Positions 1 to 8,462 of a DNA stretch of 64,000 nt are shown here, piece by piece. The stretch is taken from the NCBI RefSeq assembly GCF_018860765.1, contig NZ_JAHKPV010000007.1, positions 60,980-124,979 on the forward strand, given 5' to 3'. Source of the DNA: Marinobacter salexigens. GTDB lineage: Bacteria; Pseudomonadota; Gammaproteobacteria; Pseudomonadales; Oleiphilaceae. The notes under the pieces are model-generated. The model was not told the DNA's origin. It ran no database searches and saw only the letters and a list, made by a program, of their open reading frames with translations. Each line of letters begins with the position of its first letter. Within the stretch, counting starts at the first letter, position 1. The position numbers and the translations under genes are program-made.

Positions 1-722
1 GCCTGCAGCATCTTGAGTGCCGGGGCCGTGTTGCCGTGAACGCGGCCAATCACCGCTCGCGCCGAATCCGGCAGCATGGGCAAGTAGATGGGATACTTAG
101 GCATCAACTCTGCAATAAAGGATTTATTACCAAGGCCCGAAAGCACATCCGCTTGGGTAAATTCCATATCAAAAAACTTGCTGCCGAGCGCATCCCATAG
201 CGGGCTCCGGCCCTGCTCATCAGACACACCACGCATTTCAGCAAATACTTTTTCAGAGAAGTGTTTACGAAACTCGTCCAGATACATAAAGCGGCAGCGT
301 GATAGCAACAGCCCGTTACCACCGCCATGGTAATCATCAGAGAGCAGCAGCGAGCATATCTCGCTGGTATCCGTCATATCGTTTGAGAGGTGGAGCGTTG
401 GCGTGCGCACATGAACGCCCAGCTCTTTGGAGGCATTTACGGTAACGCTGAGTCGGTAGTTATAAAACACCTCATCCAAACCTACTCGCGCCTGAATGCC
501 GCTGATACCAACAGCCTTGCCAGTTTCCGTATCTTCCAGCGCAAACAAATATAAGCCCGCCTCTGGCGCACAACGTTGATTGAACGTTTGCTGAGCGTGA
601 GCAATCTTGCGCTGCAATAGGTCCCGGTCGGCTGGCAGTGTCGTCAATCCCTTACCGGCCTTTTGGGCCATAGCGTAGAGATCTTCCAGGTCGGTTTCCT
701 TTAGCGGGCGAATGACTAGCAT
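1..722 (-). CDS. aruG: Arginine N-succinyltransferase, beta-type subunit, partial (C-terminus beyond window)
   Basis: The frame opens at an ATG at 722 and stays open to the left edge, giving about 240 residues of a protein of roughly 340; the end is outside the window. It is clearly paralogous to the neighbouring aruF product: both begin with a short LVRP/VIRP motif, both carry an ALEDT/VLEDT...TG segment followed by FYNYR, and both have a SFIAELMP motif. In Pseudomonas the two subunits form the enzyme that transfers succinyl from succinyl-CoA to arginine, the first step of the AST pathway of arginine catabolism. The start overlaps the aruF stop by seven bases, which suggests translational coupling. 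Identification rests on family recognition and gene order. Confidence 0.88.
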   Translation of the reverse strand, partial: MLVIRPLKETDLEDLYAMAQKAGKGLTTLPADRDLLQRKIAHAQQTFNQRCAPEAGLYLFALEDTETGKAVGISGIQARVGLDEVFYNYRLSVTVNASKELGVHVRTPTLHLSNDMTDTSEICSLLLSDDYHGGGNGLLLSRCRFMYLDEFRKHFSEKVFAEMRGVSDEQGRSPLWDALGSKFFDMEFTQADVLSGLGNKSFIAELMPKYPIYLPMLPDSARAVIGRVHGNTAPALKMLQ

Positions 723-1768
723 GGCGCGACCCTCACCTGATCGCCGGCTGTTTTTTCCAGCACTTCCCATACTTTCACCGGCACCTTAAGTGTTCCCTCA
801 AGCGTGCCAGCCGCTTTGGCCAGAGTACAACGGAATCCGGCGCCCTCCCCCGCAGCAATCAGGCATAGATCCCCACCGTCTTCTACCACGCTCTCGACCT
901 CACTCTCAATGGCACCGTGAAGCGCTTTAGGCTGACTGATCACCAGAGTGTGCAATGCATCCGTACGCGCCTCTAGAACCGGCCCGCCATCAAAAATATC
1001 CAGATAGCAGCCTGCCTGAAATCCTTCTCGCTGAAGCAGTTCAAGGTTCGGCACAGTCAGTTCATGAGGCTGCCCAAGGGCCGCTTGAGCCGATTCAGAA
1101 AGCAGGGTGACATACACGGGATTGGGCGGCATTAATTCGGCAATAAAGGTTTTGCTAAGCAGGCCGGAATGCTGATCAGCAGTATCAAAGTCCATGTTAA
1201 AAAAATGGCGCCCCAAGCTGTCCCAGAAAGGTACGCTGCCGTCGGCTAGCTGAACGCCTTGAATCTCCACCGCAACCCTATGGGTAAACCAGTCTCGGTG
1301 ACCCGCAATGAACAGTATTCGCGCTCTGGATAAGAGCTCAAAGGCGTCTGTATTGCGTAACTCAGGCGTGATGGAAAACGAGCAAAGCAGAGTATGGTCG
1401 GTTAACCCATGACTGGGGTAGAGAACGTCTACCCGGCTGGAGATGCCAAGTTCATGGGAGGCATGGATAAGTGCATCGCGGCGGTAATTATAAAAAGGCT
1501 GGCCATTTCCCGCACGCGCATCAACACCTGCCGTACCATGGATCCGCCCCGTGGCTGTATCTTCCAGTACAAATAGTATTCTTGGCGGTTGGCTGTCGCT
1601 AGAGGCCGTTCCGGCAAGAGACGCCTGTGAGTGTTGTATTTTTTCCGCGAGAGCTTCCCGCTGCCTTGGCAGCGTGGATGAAAGGCGGGCGGTTTCGGAA
1701 TCGACCGTGCCCGCAATCGCAAGTATCTGGTTCACATCACCCGGCAAGGCCGGACGTACCAGCCACAT
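716..1768 (-). CDS. aruF: Arginine N-succinyltransferase, alpha-type subunit
   Basis: Complete 350-residue protein, the usual length for AstA/AruF-type succinyltransferases. It catalyses, with its paralogue aruG, succinyl-CoA-dependent N2-succinylation of arginine (cytoplasmic). Visible family segments are the N-terminal MWLVRPA start, the GTAGVDARAG region followed by FYNYR, and SKTFIAELMP in the middle. It starts eight bases after the aruC stop and overlaps aruG by seven bases, so the three genes form one operon, aruC-aruF-aruG, as in Pseudomonas. The remaining pathway genes (aruD, aruB, aruE) would be expected to the left of this window, which cannot be checked here. Confidence 0.92.
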   Translation of the reverse strand: MWLVRPALPGDVNQILAIAGTVDSETARLSSTLPRQREALAEKIQHSQASLAGTASSDSQPPRILFVLEDTATGRIHGTAGVDARAGNGQPFYNYRRDALIHASHELGISSRVDVLYPSHGLTDHTLLCSFSITPELRNTDAFELLSRARILFIAGHRDWFTHRVAVEIQGVQLADGSVPFWDSLGRHFFNMDFDTADQHSGLLSKTFIAELMPPNPVYVTLLSESAQAALGQPHELTVPNLELLQREGFQAGCYLDIFDGGPVLEARTDALHTLVISQPKALHGAIESEVESVVEDGGDLCLIAAGEGAGFRCTLAKAAGTLEGTLKVPVKVWEVLEKTAGDQVRVAPC

Positions 1769-1776
1769 AAAAGCTC

Positions 1777-2991
1777 CTAAGCAGTCAGTTTTTTAACAGC
1801 AGCTTCAAAGCGCTCCAGCGCCTCATCGATATCCGTATCCGGAATGATCAGCGAAGGTGCTAATCGAATCACATCGGCACCTGCAATCAACACCATCACA
1901 CCTTCATCCAAGCCAGCGTTCAGGAACTCCTTCGCTTTACCTTTCCATTTTTCGGTCAGTACGCAACCCAATAAAAGCCCTTCACCGCGAACTTCACTAA
2001 AGATCTCATAACGCTTGCCAATATCCATCATGCCTTTACGCAGGTGATCAGAACGGGCTTTCACACCTTTGAGAATTTCTGGCTGGCTCACGGTATCGAT
2101 AACCTTCTGGGCAACGGCACAAGCCAGTGCGTTGCCACCATAGGTGCTGCCGTGGGTACCAATGCCGAGACTCGCGGCAACCTTTGCCGTGGTCAACATG
2201 GCTGCTACCGGAAAGCCACCACCCAACCCTTTCGCACTGGTAAGAATGTCGGGCACTACTCCGTACATTTGGTAGGCATAAAGATGACCTGTGCGGCCGA
2301 CGCCCGATTGAACCTCATCGAAAATCAACAAAGCGTCGTTGTCATCACAGAGCTTACGCAGACCCTCAAGAAACTCCGGGGTTCCGGGTACAATGCCGCT
2401 CTCACCCTGAATGGGCTCCACAACCACAGCACAGGTCTTAGCTTTGGATATCAACTTCTTAACCGATTCCAAGTCGTTGAAGTCTGCGTGGTGGATGCCA
2501 CCCGGGGCTGGCTCGAAGCCTTCAAGGTATTTTGCCTGACCACCAACGCTCACGGTGAATAGGGTGCGCCCATGAAAGGCGTTTTTGAAAGAAATGATCT
2601 CATGCTTCTCTGGCCCGGTGTGCTCCCAGCCATAACGACGCGCGAGCTTGAAAGCAGCTTCGTTGGCTTCACCTCCGGAGTTGGCGAAAAACACCCGTTC
2701 AGCGAACGTAAGGTCGCAAAGGGTTTTGGCCAAGCGCAGAGCTGGCTCGTTGGTCATAACATTGGAAAGGTGCCAGATTTTCTCTGCTTGCTCTTGCAAG
2801 GCCCCCACCAAACCAGGGTGCGAATGCCCCAGACAATTCACCGCAATGCCACCTTGAAGATCTATAAACTCGCGATCGTCCTGATCCCATATACGGGAAC
2901 CCTCGCCTCGCACCGGAATAATGGCACCGGGAGAATAGTTTGGCACCATGACTTCATCAAACAGTTCGCGACTCACAGGTTCTTTGTGCAT
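1777..2991 (-). CDS. aruC: Succinylornithine/acetylornithine transaminase
   Basis: A 404-residue class-III PLP-dependent aminotransferase. The PLP lysine is K254 in the TSAKGLGGG motif; the cofactor-binding Asp lies in IFDEVQSG (about 225) and SGGEAN (105-110) binds the phosphate. In Pseudomonas, AruC transaminates succinylornithine in arginine catabolism and can also act as ArgD in arginine synthesis. The position at the head of an operon with both arginine succinyltransferase subunits argues for the catabolic role. The ATG at 2991 is preceded by a purine-rich GAGAGAGA stretch acting as ribosome binding site. No clear ArgR box was recognised upstream. Confidence 0.93.
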   Translation of the reverse strand: MHKEPVSRELFDEVMVPNYSPGAIIPVRGEGSRIWDQDDREFIDLQGGIAVNCLGHSHPGLVGALQEQAEKIWHLSNVMTNEPALRLAKTLCDLTFAERVFFANSGGEANEAAFKLARRYGWEHTGPEKHEIISFKNAFHGRTLFTVSVGGQAKYLEGFEPAPGGIHHADFNDLESVKKLISKAKTCAVVVEPIQGESGIVPGTPEFLEGLRKLCDDNDALLIFDEVQSGVGRTGHLYAYQMYGVVPDILTSAKGLGGGFPVAAMLTTAKVAASLGIGTHGSTYGGNALACAVAQKVIDTVSQPEILKGVKARSDHLRKGMMDIGKRYEIFSEVRGEGLLLGCVLTEKWKGKAKEFLNAGLDEGVMVLIAGADVIRLAPSLIIPDTDIDEALERFEAAVKKLTA

Positions 2992-3090
2992 AGATCTCTC
3001 TCAGGAAAGCAGTTAAGCCTATAAAAATAGTAGAGTTGCCGCTACAGACAAGTACGTATGTGTGCGGATCAATAACGTATATTACGCCAC

Positions 3091-4554
3091 TCAGGGCATA
3101 AGCACATCCGGCTCGCCCACTGCGGGCAGCTCTAGCAGGGAATGATCCTGATGGCCCCCGCCCCGATACGGAGCCATCAGTGCCTTTATCAACAGCTTGT
3201 AGGAATCCAGATCGAAGGTGACAGACTGGCCACGCAGTGACAAATCCTGAAGCTCCTGCTCATCGTGCAAGGTGGCGACGTGCATCCAATTGTAGATCAC
3301 CAGAATATCCGGCTGCACCCAGTCTGCGCGCCGCTCCACAATCGCAACGGGCCCCTTCCACGGCCAGGTTCGCAAGCGCAGTTCGTGGAATGCGATCTGC
3401 ACTCGAAGATTGTAACGGGCAACATCTTCAATACCCTCACAAGCACCTTTGCATCGCCCCAGAGCACGCTGAAAACAAGGGCCGTCGTGCGCTGGCTCAA
3501 GCCCTAGCAGTTGGTTACAAAGCTCGTTCTTAGCTGCAACACCACTCAGCGCTCGCTCTGCATCACGCTTGCTACGAAATAACCCGTAATAGCTGGCAAG
3601 CCGGTGCGGCTCTATCTCCCTCACGAGCCCCGCCTGAAAATAGCCGGACTCGTTCGGGGCAAGCTCAATGCTCACTAAATTTTTAGCCGCTCTGGAGCGA
3701 CGATTAAAAAGAGGGTTCAGCGTTTTGATCTGACGAAGCTCCAGCAATAAAGCGCCGAGCTCGCCAGCGGTTTCTGTACACTCCACGCGACGCAGGCTTT
3801 CAGATATGCGCACCCCTTTGCTGGTGTTATGGTCTCCCGAAAAATGCGACGCTACGCGCTGGGCAATATTGGTGCTTTTTCCCACATACAACAGCACATC
3901 GTTCTCGCCATAAAACCGGTATACTCCGGGCCCTTTCGGCAAATTCTTCAAGGTATCCAGCGGCAGGTGCGATGGAATGCTCGGCCGTTGCAAAAGTGCA
4001 CCAACCGCCCCTTCTAATTCTTCATTGCCCTTTTCTGCCAAAGCATGAGTAAAAAACTCAAGCATGGCGGATACATCACCCATAGCCCGGTGACGCTGCA
4101 CCTGCTTCAACCCATGGCGCTCAATCAGTGCATCCATATTATGCTTGCGGAACTCCGGGTACAGCCGCCGAGAAAGTTTCACAGTGCACAATACCCGCGC
4201 AGAAAATAGCCGACCAAGCCTGCGGTATTCCGATTTGATAAAGCCGTAATCAAAGCGCGCATTATGGGCAACGAATACCGTATCTCGCAGCTGTTCTTCA
4301 AGTTCATCTGCTATGGCTTCAAACGATGGCGCATCAGACACCATCTCATTCGAAATACCCGTTAACTGCTCAATAAAAGGCGAGATGCGGGCATTCGGAT
4401 TCAGTAGCGTTTGCCACTCCCCAACCTCCTCGCCCGAACGCCAGAAACGAATTCCGATTTCAGTAATGCGATCGTGCGATGAGTTACCGCCTGTGGTCTC
4501 AATATCGAGAAACGCAAACGTGGTGTGTTTTAAGTAGGCATTTTGGGCCGTCAT
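3091..4554 (-). CDS. DEDDh exonuclease fused to a GIY-YIG (Cho/UvrC-like) domain
   Basis: A 487-residue two-domain nuclease. Residues about 10-170 are a DnaQ-type 3'-5' exonuclease: FLDIETTG (Exo I, with D17 and E19), VFVAHNARFD (Exo II) and HRAMGDVSAM (Exo III with the catalytic His and Asp). Residues about 205-300 are a GIY-YIG endonuclease: GPGVYRFYGENDVLLYVGKS, then RVASHF. The rest carries a cysteine cluster (LCNQL, GPCFQR, GRCKGACEG) typical of Cho/UvrC-like proteins. The architecture is known in pseudomonads and relatives, usually annotated as polymerase III epsilon-like; the true polymerase epsilon would be a shorter, separate gene. The role is probably DNA repair, but the substrate is not established from sequence. 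Confidence 0.88.
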   Translation of the reverse strand: MTAQNAYLKHTTFAFLDIETTGGNSSHDRITEIGIRFWRSGEEVGEWQTLLNPNARISPFIEQLTGISNEMVSDAPSFEAIADELEEQLRDTVFVAHNARFDYGFIKSEYRRLGRLFSARVLCTVKLSRRLYPEFRKHNMDALIERHGLKQVQRHRAMGDVSAMLEFFTHALAEKGNEELEGAVGALLQRPSIPSHLPLDTLKNLPKGPGVYRFYGENDVLLYVGKSTNIAQRVASHFSGDHNTSKGVRISESLRRVECTETAGELGALLLELRQIKTLNPLFNRRSRAAKNLVSIELAPNESGYFQAGLVREIEPHRLASYYGLFRSKRDAERALSGVAAKNELCNQLLGLEPAHDGPCFQRALGRCKGACEGIEDVARYNLRVQIAFHELRLRTWPWKGPVAIVERRADWVQPDILVIYNWMHVATLHDEQELQDLSLRGQSVTFDLDSYKLLIKALMAPYRGGGHQDHSLLELPAVGEPDVLMP

Positions 4555-4615
4555 GCTCTTGATTCGATCCAGCTACGCACTGCGGAGCGTCTGTTCTAGA
4601 GGGCTCGAAGCACTT

Positions 4616-5134
4616 CTATACGCTCAAAAACTCGTCGCACCACCGCAACACTTTGTCTTCTGAAAAGGGTAGGTCTACTGCATCCTCACCACCAAACTCG
4701 TGCCATTGCTCAAGGAATTTACGCTTCACCACCGTTAAAACTGGAATACCTGCATCCAGCAACTGAGCAAACTCCGCGCGGAGTCCTCTACCGTCGATTT
4801 CCTGCTGTCCGAACCGGTTCACAACCGCCAGCTTAGGTGGCCGCTCTACCAAAGCGCGCAGCACGTTGGTGGCATCCGCCAGCCCGCGAGGATCGAGGCA
4901 ACAAGATTGCGACTCCTTCCCCAGGTTCTGGGCTATGGAATACTCCTTGCCGGTTTCCAGATCTTGGAGCGCCATAGGCTCTCGCCGCAAGCCCTGCTCA
5001 TTCAATGCCATCGTCAGCCCGGCAACTCTGTCGCCACGCTGATTCAGTGTTGCCGCTACCTTGTGCAGCAATTTATCCACAGGCTGCTCATCGTTGTCAT
5101 AAATAATGGCTGCAAGATTCAGTTCTTTGCTCAT
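4616..5134 (-). CDS. DUF2478 family protein
   Basis: A 172-residue soluble protein without signal peptide or membrane segment. It resembles the DUF2478 family, small proteins of unknown function often found near molybdenum transport or cofactor genes; no such genes are visible here. Notable features are an N-terminal strand LAAIIYD, a CC pair in QSCCLDPRGLAD (about 77-88), and PKLAVVNRFGQQEIDGRGLR followed by a strand PVLTVVKRKF, which gives it the look of a Rossmann or P-loop-like fold lacking a Walker A motif. It lies 33 bases after the flavin oxidoreductase start-side neighbour's stop and may be cotranscribed with it. Confidence 0.65.
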   Translation of the reverse strand: MSKELNLAAIIYDNDEQPVDKLLHKVAATLNQRGDRVAGLTMALNEQGLRREPMALQDLETGKEYSIAQNLGKESQSCCLDPRGLADATNVLRALVERPPKLAVVNRFGQQEIDGRGLRAEFAQLLDAGIPVLTVVKRKFLEQWHEFGGEDAVDLPFSEDKVLRWCDEFLSV

Positions 5135-5167
5135 GCGTTCAATACCTAAAAACCTGAAATGGGAAAC

Positions 5168-6433
5168 TCACTCACCTGCCCGCAACCGGGTTCTAACGCC
5201 TCGGGTGGTCATCACGCCAAGCACCTCTGCCAAAGACAACAAACCTCTATCATGCTGCCTAGGCGGTTTCCCATTGCCCATACGCCCAAGTTGGCGGGCA
5301 TACCAACTCACTTCCATGAGGGCCATGTTGTCGATTGCCTTGATGCCGGTTTTGATCGGCCTTACAAGGCTTGTGAAGGCTTCCCCCGACATGATTCGGT
5401 TTGGCAAATCTGGCTCCACCACCAACGGTCTGGCGAGTCCCACCAAATCCGTCGCTCCAGACGCAATAGCCCGAGCCATTCCTTCACTGGTACGAAATCC
5501 CCCGGTAACCATCAAAGGCACATCCACACGTTTACGAACCTTCTCAGCAAATTCCAGAAAGTAAGCCTCGCGCGCCAAAGTACTCTGCTTCACGCCACCA
5601 CTTCCTTTGCCTTTTCCGGTTCCCTTCGCCATGGCAGGGCTCTCGTAATTACCTCCCGAGACCTCAACCAGATCAATACCCTCACTCGCCAAAGCATCGA
5701 TAACGGCCAAAGACTCATCTTCCGTGAAACCACCACGCTGGAAATCAGCCGAATTCAATTTAATGCCCACACAAAAATCGGGATTTGTAGACGCTCGAAT
5801 AGCCCGGTAAACCTCAAGCACAAACTTCATCCGCTTCTCAGCCGAACCGCCCCACTCATCCGTGCGCTGATTATGGTGTGGCGACAAAAACTGGCTAACC
5901 AGATACCCATGGGCCCCGTGAATCTGCACACCATCAAACCCTGCTTTCTCGGCAATGGCAGCACTGCGGGCAAACCGCTCAACAATATCTTCAACCTCCG
6001 GCCCAGTGAGCGCCCTAGGCGTACCGAACATGCTTTGCATCTCCTTGCGGAACGGAATCGCACTAGGCGACACCGGCTCCTTGTTGAGCATTTTCGGAAT
6101 CTGTTTACCGGGGTGATTCAGCTGCATCCAAATCTGCTTACCACCAGCCTTACCCGCCTTTGCCCAAGCTTTCAAAAGCTCGATGTCCTGTTCATCCTCC
6201 AGCACCACATTCTGCGGCTCACCAATGTGCCGCCGGTCGACCATCACGTTCCCGGTAATAGACAGGCCAGTTCCACCTTCCGCCCATGTACGGTATAGCG
6301 TCACGAGTTCTTGCGTAACCCGGTTATCAATCGTACCCAGAGTTTCACTCATGGCGGACTTGGCGAAGCGATTCGGAATAATCTTACCGTTCTTTAGGCT
6401 TAGCGGTTTGGACAATACTTCAGCGGCGTTCAT
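5168..6433 (-). CDS. NADH:flavin oxidoreductase, old yellow enzyme family
   Basis: A 421-residue TIM-barrel flavoprotein of the OYE/2,4-dienoyl-CoA reductase-like class. Typical segments are PNRFAKSAMSE near the N-terminus (FMN site), QLNHPGKQ, GFDGVQIHGAHGYLVSQF with the HGAH substrate-binding motif, DEWGGSAEKR, and VTGGFRT followed by ATDLVGLARPLV near the C-terminus (FMN phosphate binding). There is no C-terminal 4Fe-4S or NAD-binding extension, so it is the single-domain OYE type rather than a full dienoyl-CoA reductase. The substrate cannot be told from sequence. Its upstream gap to aceF (6434-6784) is mostly occupied by a palindromic repeat element. Confidence 0.9.
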   Translation of the reverse strand: MNAAEVLSKPLSLKNGKIIPNRFAKSAMSETLGTIDNRVTQELVTLYRTWAEGGTGLSITGNVMVDRRHIGEPQNVVLEDEQDIELLKAWAKAGKAGGKQIWMQLNHPGKQIPKMLNKEPVSPSAIPFRKEMQSMFGTPRALTGPEVEDIVERFARSAAIAEKAGFDGVQIHGAHGYLVSQFLSPHHNQRTDEWGGSAEKRMKFVLEVYRAIRASTNPDFCVGIKLNSADFQRGGFTEDESLAVIDALASEGIDLVEVSGGNYESPAMAKGTGKGKGSGGVKQSTLAREAYFLEFAEKVRKRVDVPLMVTGGFRTSEGMARAIASGATDLVGLARPLVVEPDLPNRIMSGEAFTSLVRPIKTGIKAIDNMALMEVSWYARQLGRMGNGKPPRQHDRGLLSLAEVLGVMTTRGVRTRLRAGE

Positions 6434-6556
6434 GGCAGTGCTCTCTGATTATTTTGCATCACAGGATAGTGAACAGGTAAAACCCTATGGCCAATGGCCC
6501 GAGCGACGCAAAGCTAGAAACGCAGTAAAACACAGCGAAAACGGAGGGGCCAGAAC

Positions 6557-6744
6557 GCGAGAGGCGGGCAATACAATTCAGGACTGTAGAGGGCCAAGGA
6601 TGGCCCGAAACAAGCGCACATGGGTGAGGCAAGCGTTTATGAAGCGAAGCTTCATGCGCAGCCGAACGCCAGCAATCTGCGATTGCTGGCCGGGCCCCGC
6701 AGGGGGCTCGTAGCGTGTCCCGAATTGTATTGCCCGCCTCTCGC
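6557..6744. repeat. Dispersed palindromic element, copy 1 (expanded)
   Basis: Perfect 23-bp inverted arms (6557-6579 and 6722-6744), extended by a further GGAC/GTCC pairing, enclose a core that begins TGTAGAGGGCCAAGGATGG. The first 39 core bases (6585-6623) match copy 2 (26123-26232) exactly, and the core ends with GGCTCGTAGCGT as there. Between these lies about 80 extra bases with three more hairpins: 6639-6655 (7-bp stem, GAA loop), 6668-6690 (10-bp stem, 3-base loop) and 6694-6707. The arms have no similarity to the arms of the other two copies. It lies 40 bases beyond the aceF stop. The rest of the 6434-6784 gap shows only a hairpin at about 6747-6769 that could end aceEF transcription. 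Confidence 0.85.
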
Positions 6745-6784
6745 CGCCCCAAGCCTTAAAGGCTGGGGACGAATCTACCGGCTA

Positions 6785-8452
6785 TCAAAGTAGCAGGGTA
6801 CGAATATCCCCAAGCAGTTGACTAAGCAACGAGGTAAACCGCGCCGCATCAGCACCGTTCACCGCCCGGTGATCGTAGGATAAAGACAAAGGCAGCATCA
6901 GCCTAGGCTGAAACTCACCACCATCCCACACCGGCTTCATGGCCGCTCTGGAAACCCCGAGAATCGCCACCTCCGGTGTATTCACAATCGGCGTAAATGC
7001 CGTACCCCCAATACCACCAAGACTGGTAATAGTAAAACAGGCACCCTGCATGTCTGCCGGCTTCAACTCCTTGTCCCGCGCTTTCTGGGCAAGCTCGGCA
7101 CTTTCTGCCGCCAAATCCCAAAGCCCCTTCTGATCCACATCGCGAATCACCGGAACCATCAGCCCGTTCGGCGTATCGACAGCAATACCAATATGAATGT
7201 ACTTCTTGCGAACCACCTCTTTGCGCTCCAAATCCAGAGACACGTTAAACTGCGGCAGCTCAGCCAGTGCGGTTGCACAAGCTTTCAGAATGAACGGCAG
7301 AGGCGTCATCTTCACGCCTTTTTTCTCACCTGCCGTTTTCTGGGATTTGCGGAACGCCTCCATGTCAGTGATATCCGCATCTTCAAACTGAGTAACGTGA
7401 GGCACGTTCAGCCAACTGCGCTGCATATTGGTGGCCGTAACCGCCATCATCCGCGACATTGGCTCTTTTTCAATGTCCCCGAACTTGCTGAAGTCCGGTA
7501 GTTTCACCGCCGGTATTCCGGAGCCAGAGGTCGCCCCCACGCTCCCTTGCTGGGTCTGTTGCAGTTGATGTTTTACATAACTATTCACATCGTCTTTCAG
7601 AATCCGGCTTTTAGGGCCGGACCCCTTGATGCGAGTCATGTCTGCACCCAGCTCACGGGCCAGCTTACGCACGGCAGGGCCAGCGTGAACTTTGGCCCCC
7701 GGTGAAGGAGGCTCATAGGTCGAGCTTTGCGACTGAGCTTCTGGCTCTTTCTGCGACTGCTTTTCTACCTTAGGCTCTGGCTTTGAACCTTCGCTGGAGT
7801 CAGTTGCAGGCGCTTCACTCTTCGCCTCGCTCTCCTCGTCCTCCTCATTGCCATCGTCCACAACCGTCAGTTCCAAAAGCTTGTCGCCTTCAGACAACTT
7901 GTCGCCCTCAGCCACCAAAATCTTGACCACCTTGCCAGCGTAGGGCGACGGAATTTCCATAGACGCTTTATCGGATTCAACCGTCACCAGAGGCTCATCA
8001 ACCTCAATGGTATCGCCCTCTGCCACGTTGATCTCGATAACCGGTACGTCTTCCATTCCGTCTAGAGGCGGCACCAGAACAGTTTCCTTACGTGAGCCGC
8101 CGGATTTTTTCTTCGGTGCAGGTTTGCTCTCTTCAGGCTCAGACTGCGCTTCGGAGCCGGATTCACTCTCCGCTTTATCTTCCGGCTCATCGCTGGAGTC
8201 ATCATCCGAGGCACCGCCAGCGACCATCATCGCCACCACATCACCTTCTTTAACCTTGTCCCCCACCTTCACACTAAGTTTGGTGATTTTGCCAGCACCG
8301 GGGGAAGGCAAGTCTACGGAGGCTTTGTCAGTTTCAACTGTAAGGATCGAATCCTCCGCCTCAACCGAATCGCCAACACTGACCAAAACATCAATTATCT
8401 CAACTTCATCTGCCCCGCCAAGATCGGGAACCTTGATTTCCTGTTCACTCAT
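6785..8452 (-). CDS. aceF: Dihydrolipoamide acetyltransferase, pyruvate dehydrogenase E2
   Basis: A 555-residue E2 subunit. Two lipoyl domains lie at about 1-75 (lipoyl lysine in ETDKAS) and about 110-190 (ESDKAS), joined by acidic, Ser/Pro-rich linkers. A peripheral-subunit-binding domain follows (HAGPAVRKLARELG, then GSGPKSRILKDDV). The C-terminal catalytic domain ends with SYDHRAVNGADAARF, holding the active-site His of the DHRxxxG motif. The ATG at 8452 was chosen because AAGGAG lies six bases upstream and translation begins with MSEQEIKVPDLGG; an in-frame upstream start would overlap aceE. It is ten bases after aceE and cotranscribed with it. The separate E3 gene is not in this window. 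Confidence 0.95.
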   Translation of the reverse strand: MSEQEIKVPDLGGADEVEIIDVLVSVGDSVEAEDSILTVETDKASVDLPSPGAGKITKLSVKVGDKVKEGDVVAMMVAGGASDDDSSDEPEDKAESESGSEAQSEPEESKPAPKKKSGGSRKETVLVPPLDGMEDVPVIEINVAEGDTIEVDEPLVTVESDKASMEIPSPYAGKVVKILVAEGDKLSEGDKLLELTVVDDGNEEDEESEAKSEAPATDSSEGSKPEPKVEKQSQKEPEAQSQSSTYEPPSPGAKVHAGPAVRKLARELGADMTRIKGSGPKSRILKDDVNSYVKHQLQQTQQGSVGATSGSGIPAVKLPDFSKFGDIEKEPMSRMMAVTATNMQRSWLNVPHVTQFEDADITDMEAFRKSQKTAGEKKGVKMTPLPFILKACATALAELPQFNVSLDLERKEVVRKKYIHIGIAVDTPNGLMVPVIRDVDQKGLWDLAAESAELAQKARDKELKPADMQGACFTITSLGGIGGTAFTPIVNTPEVAILGVSRAAMKPVWDGGEFQPRLMLPLSLSYDHRAVNGADAARFTSLLSQLLGDIRTLLL

Positions 8453-8462
8453 GACGGTCTCC

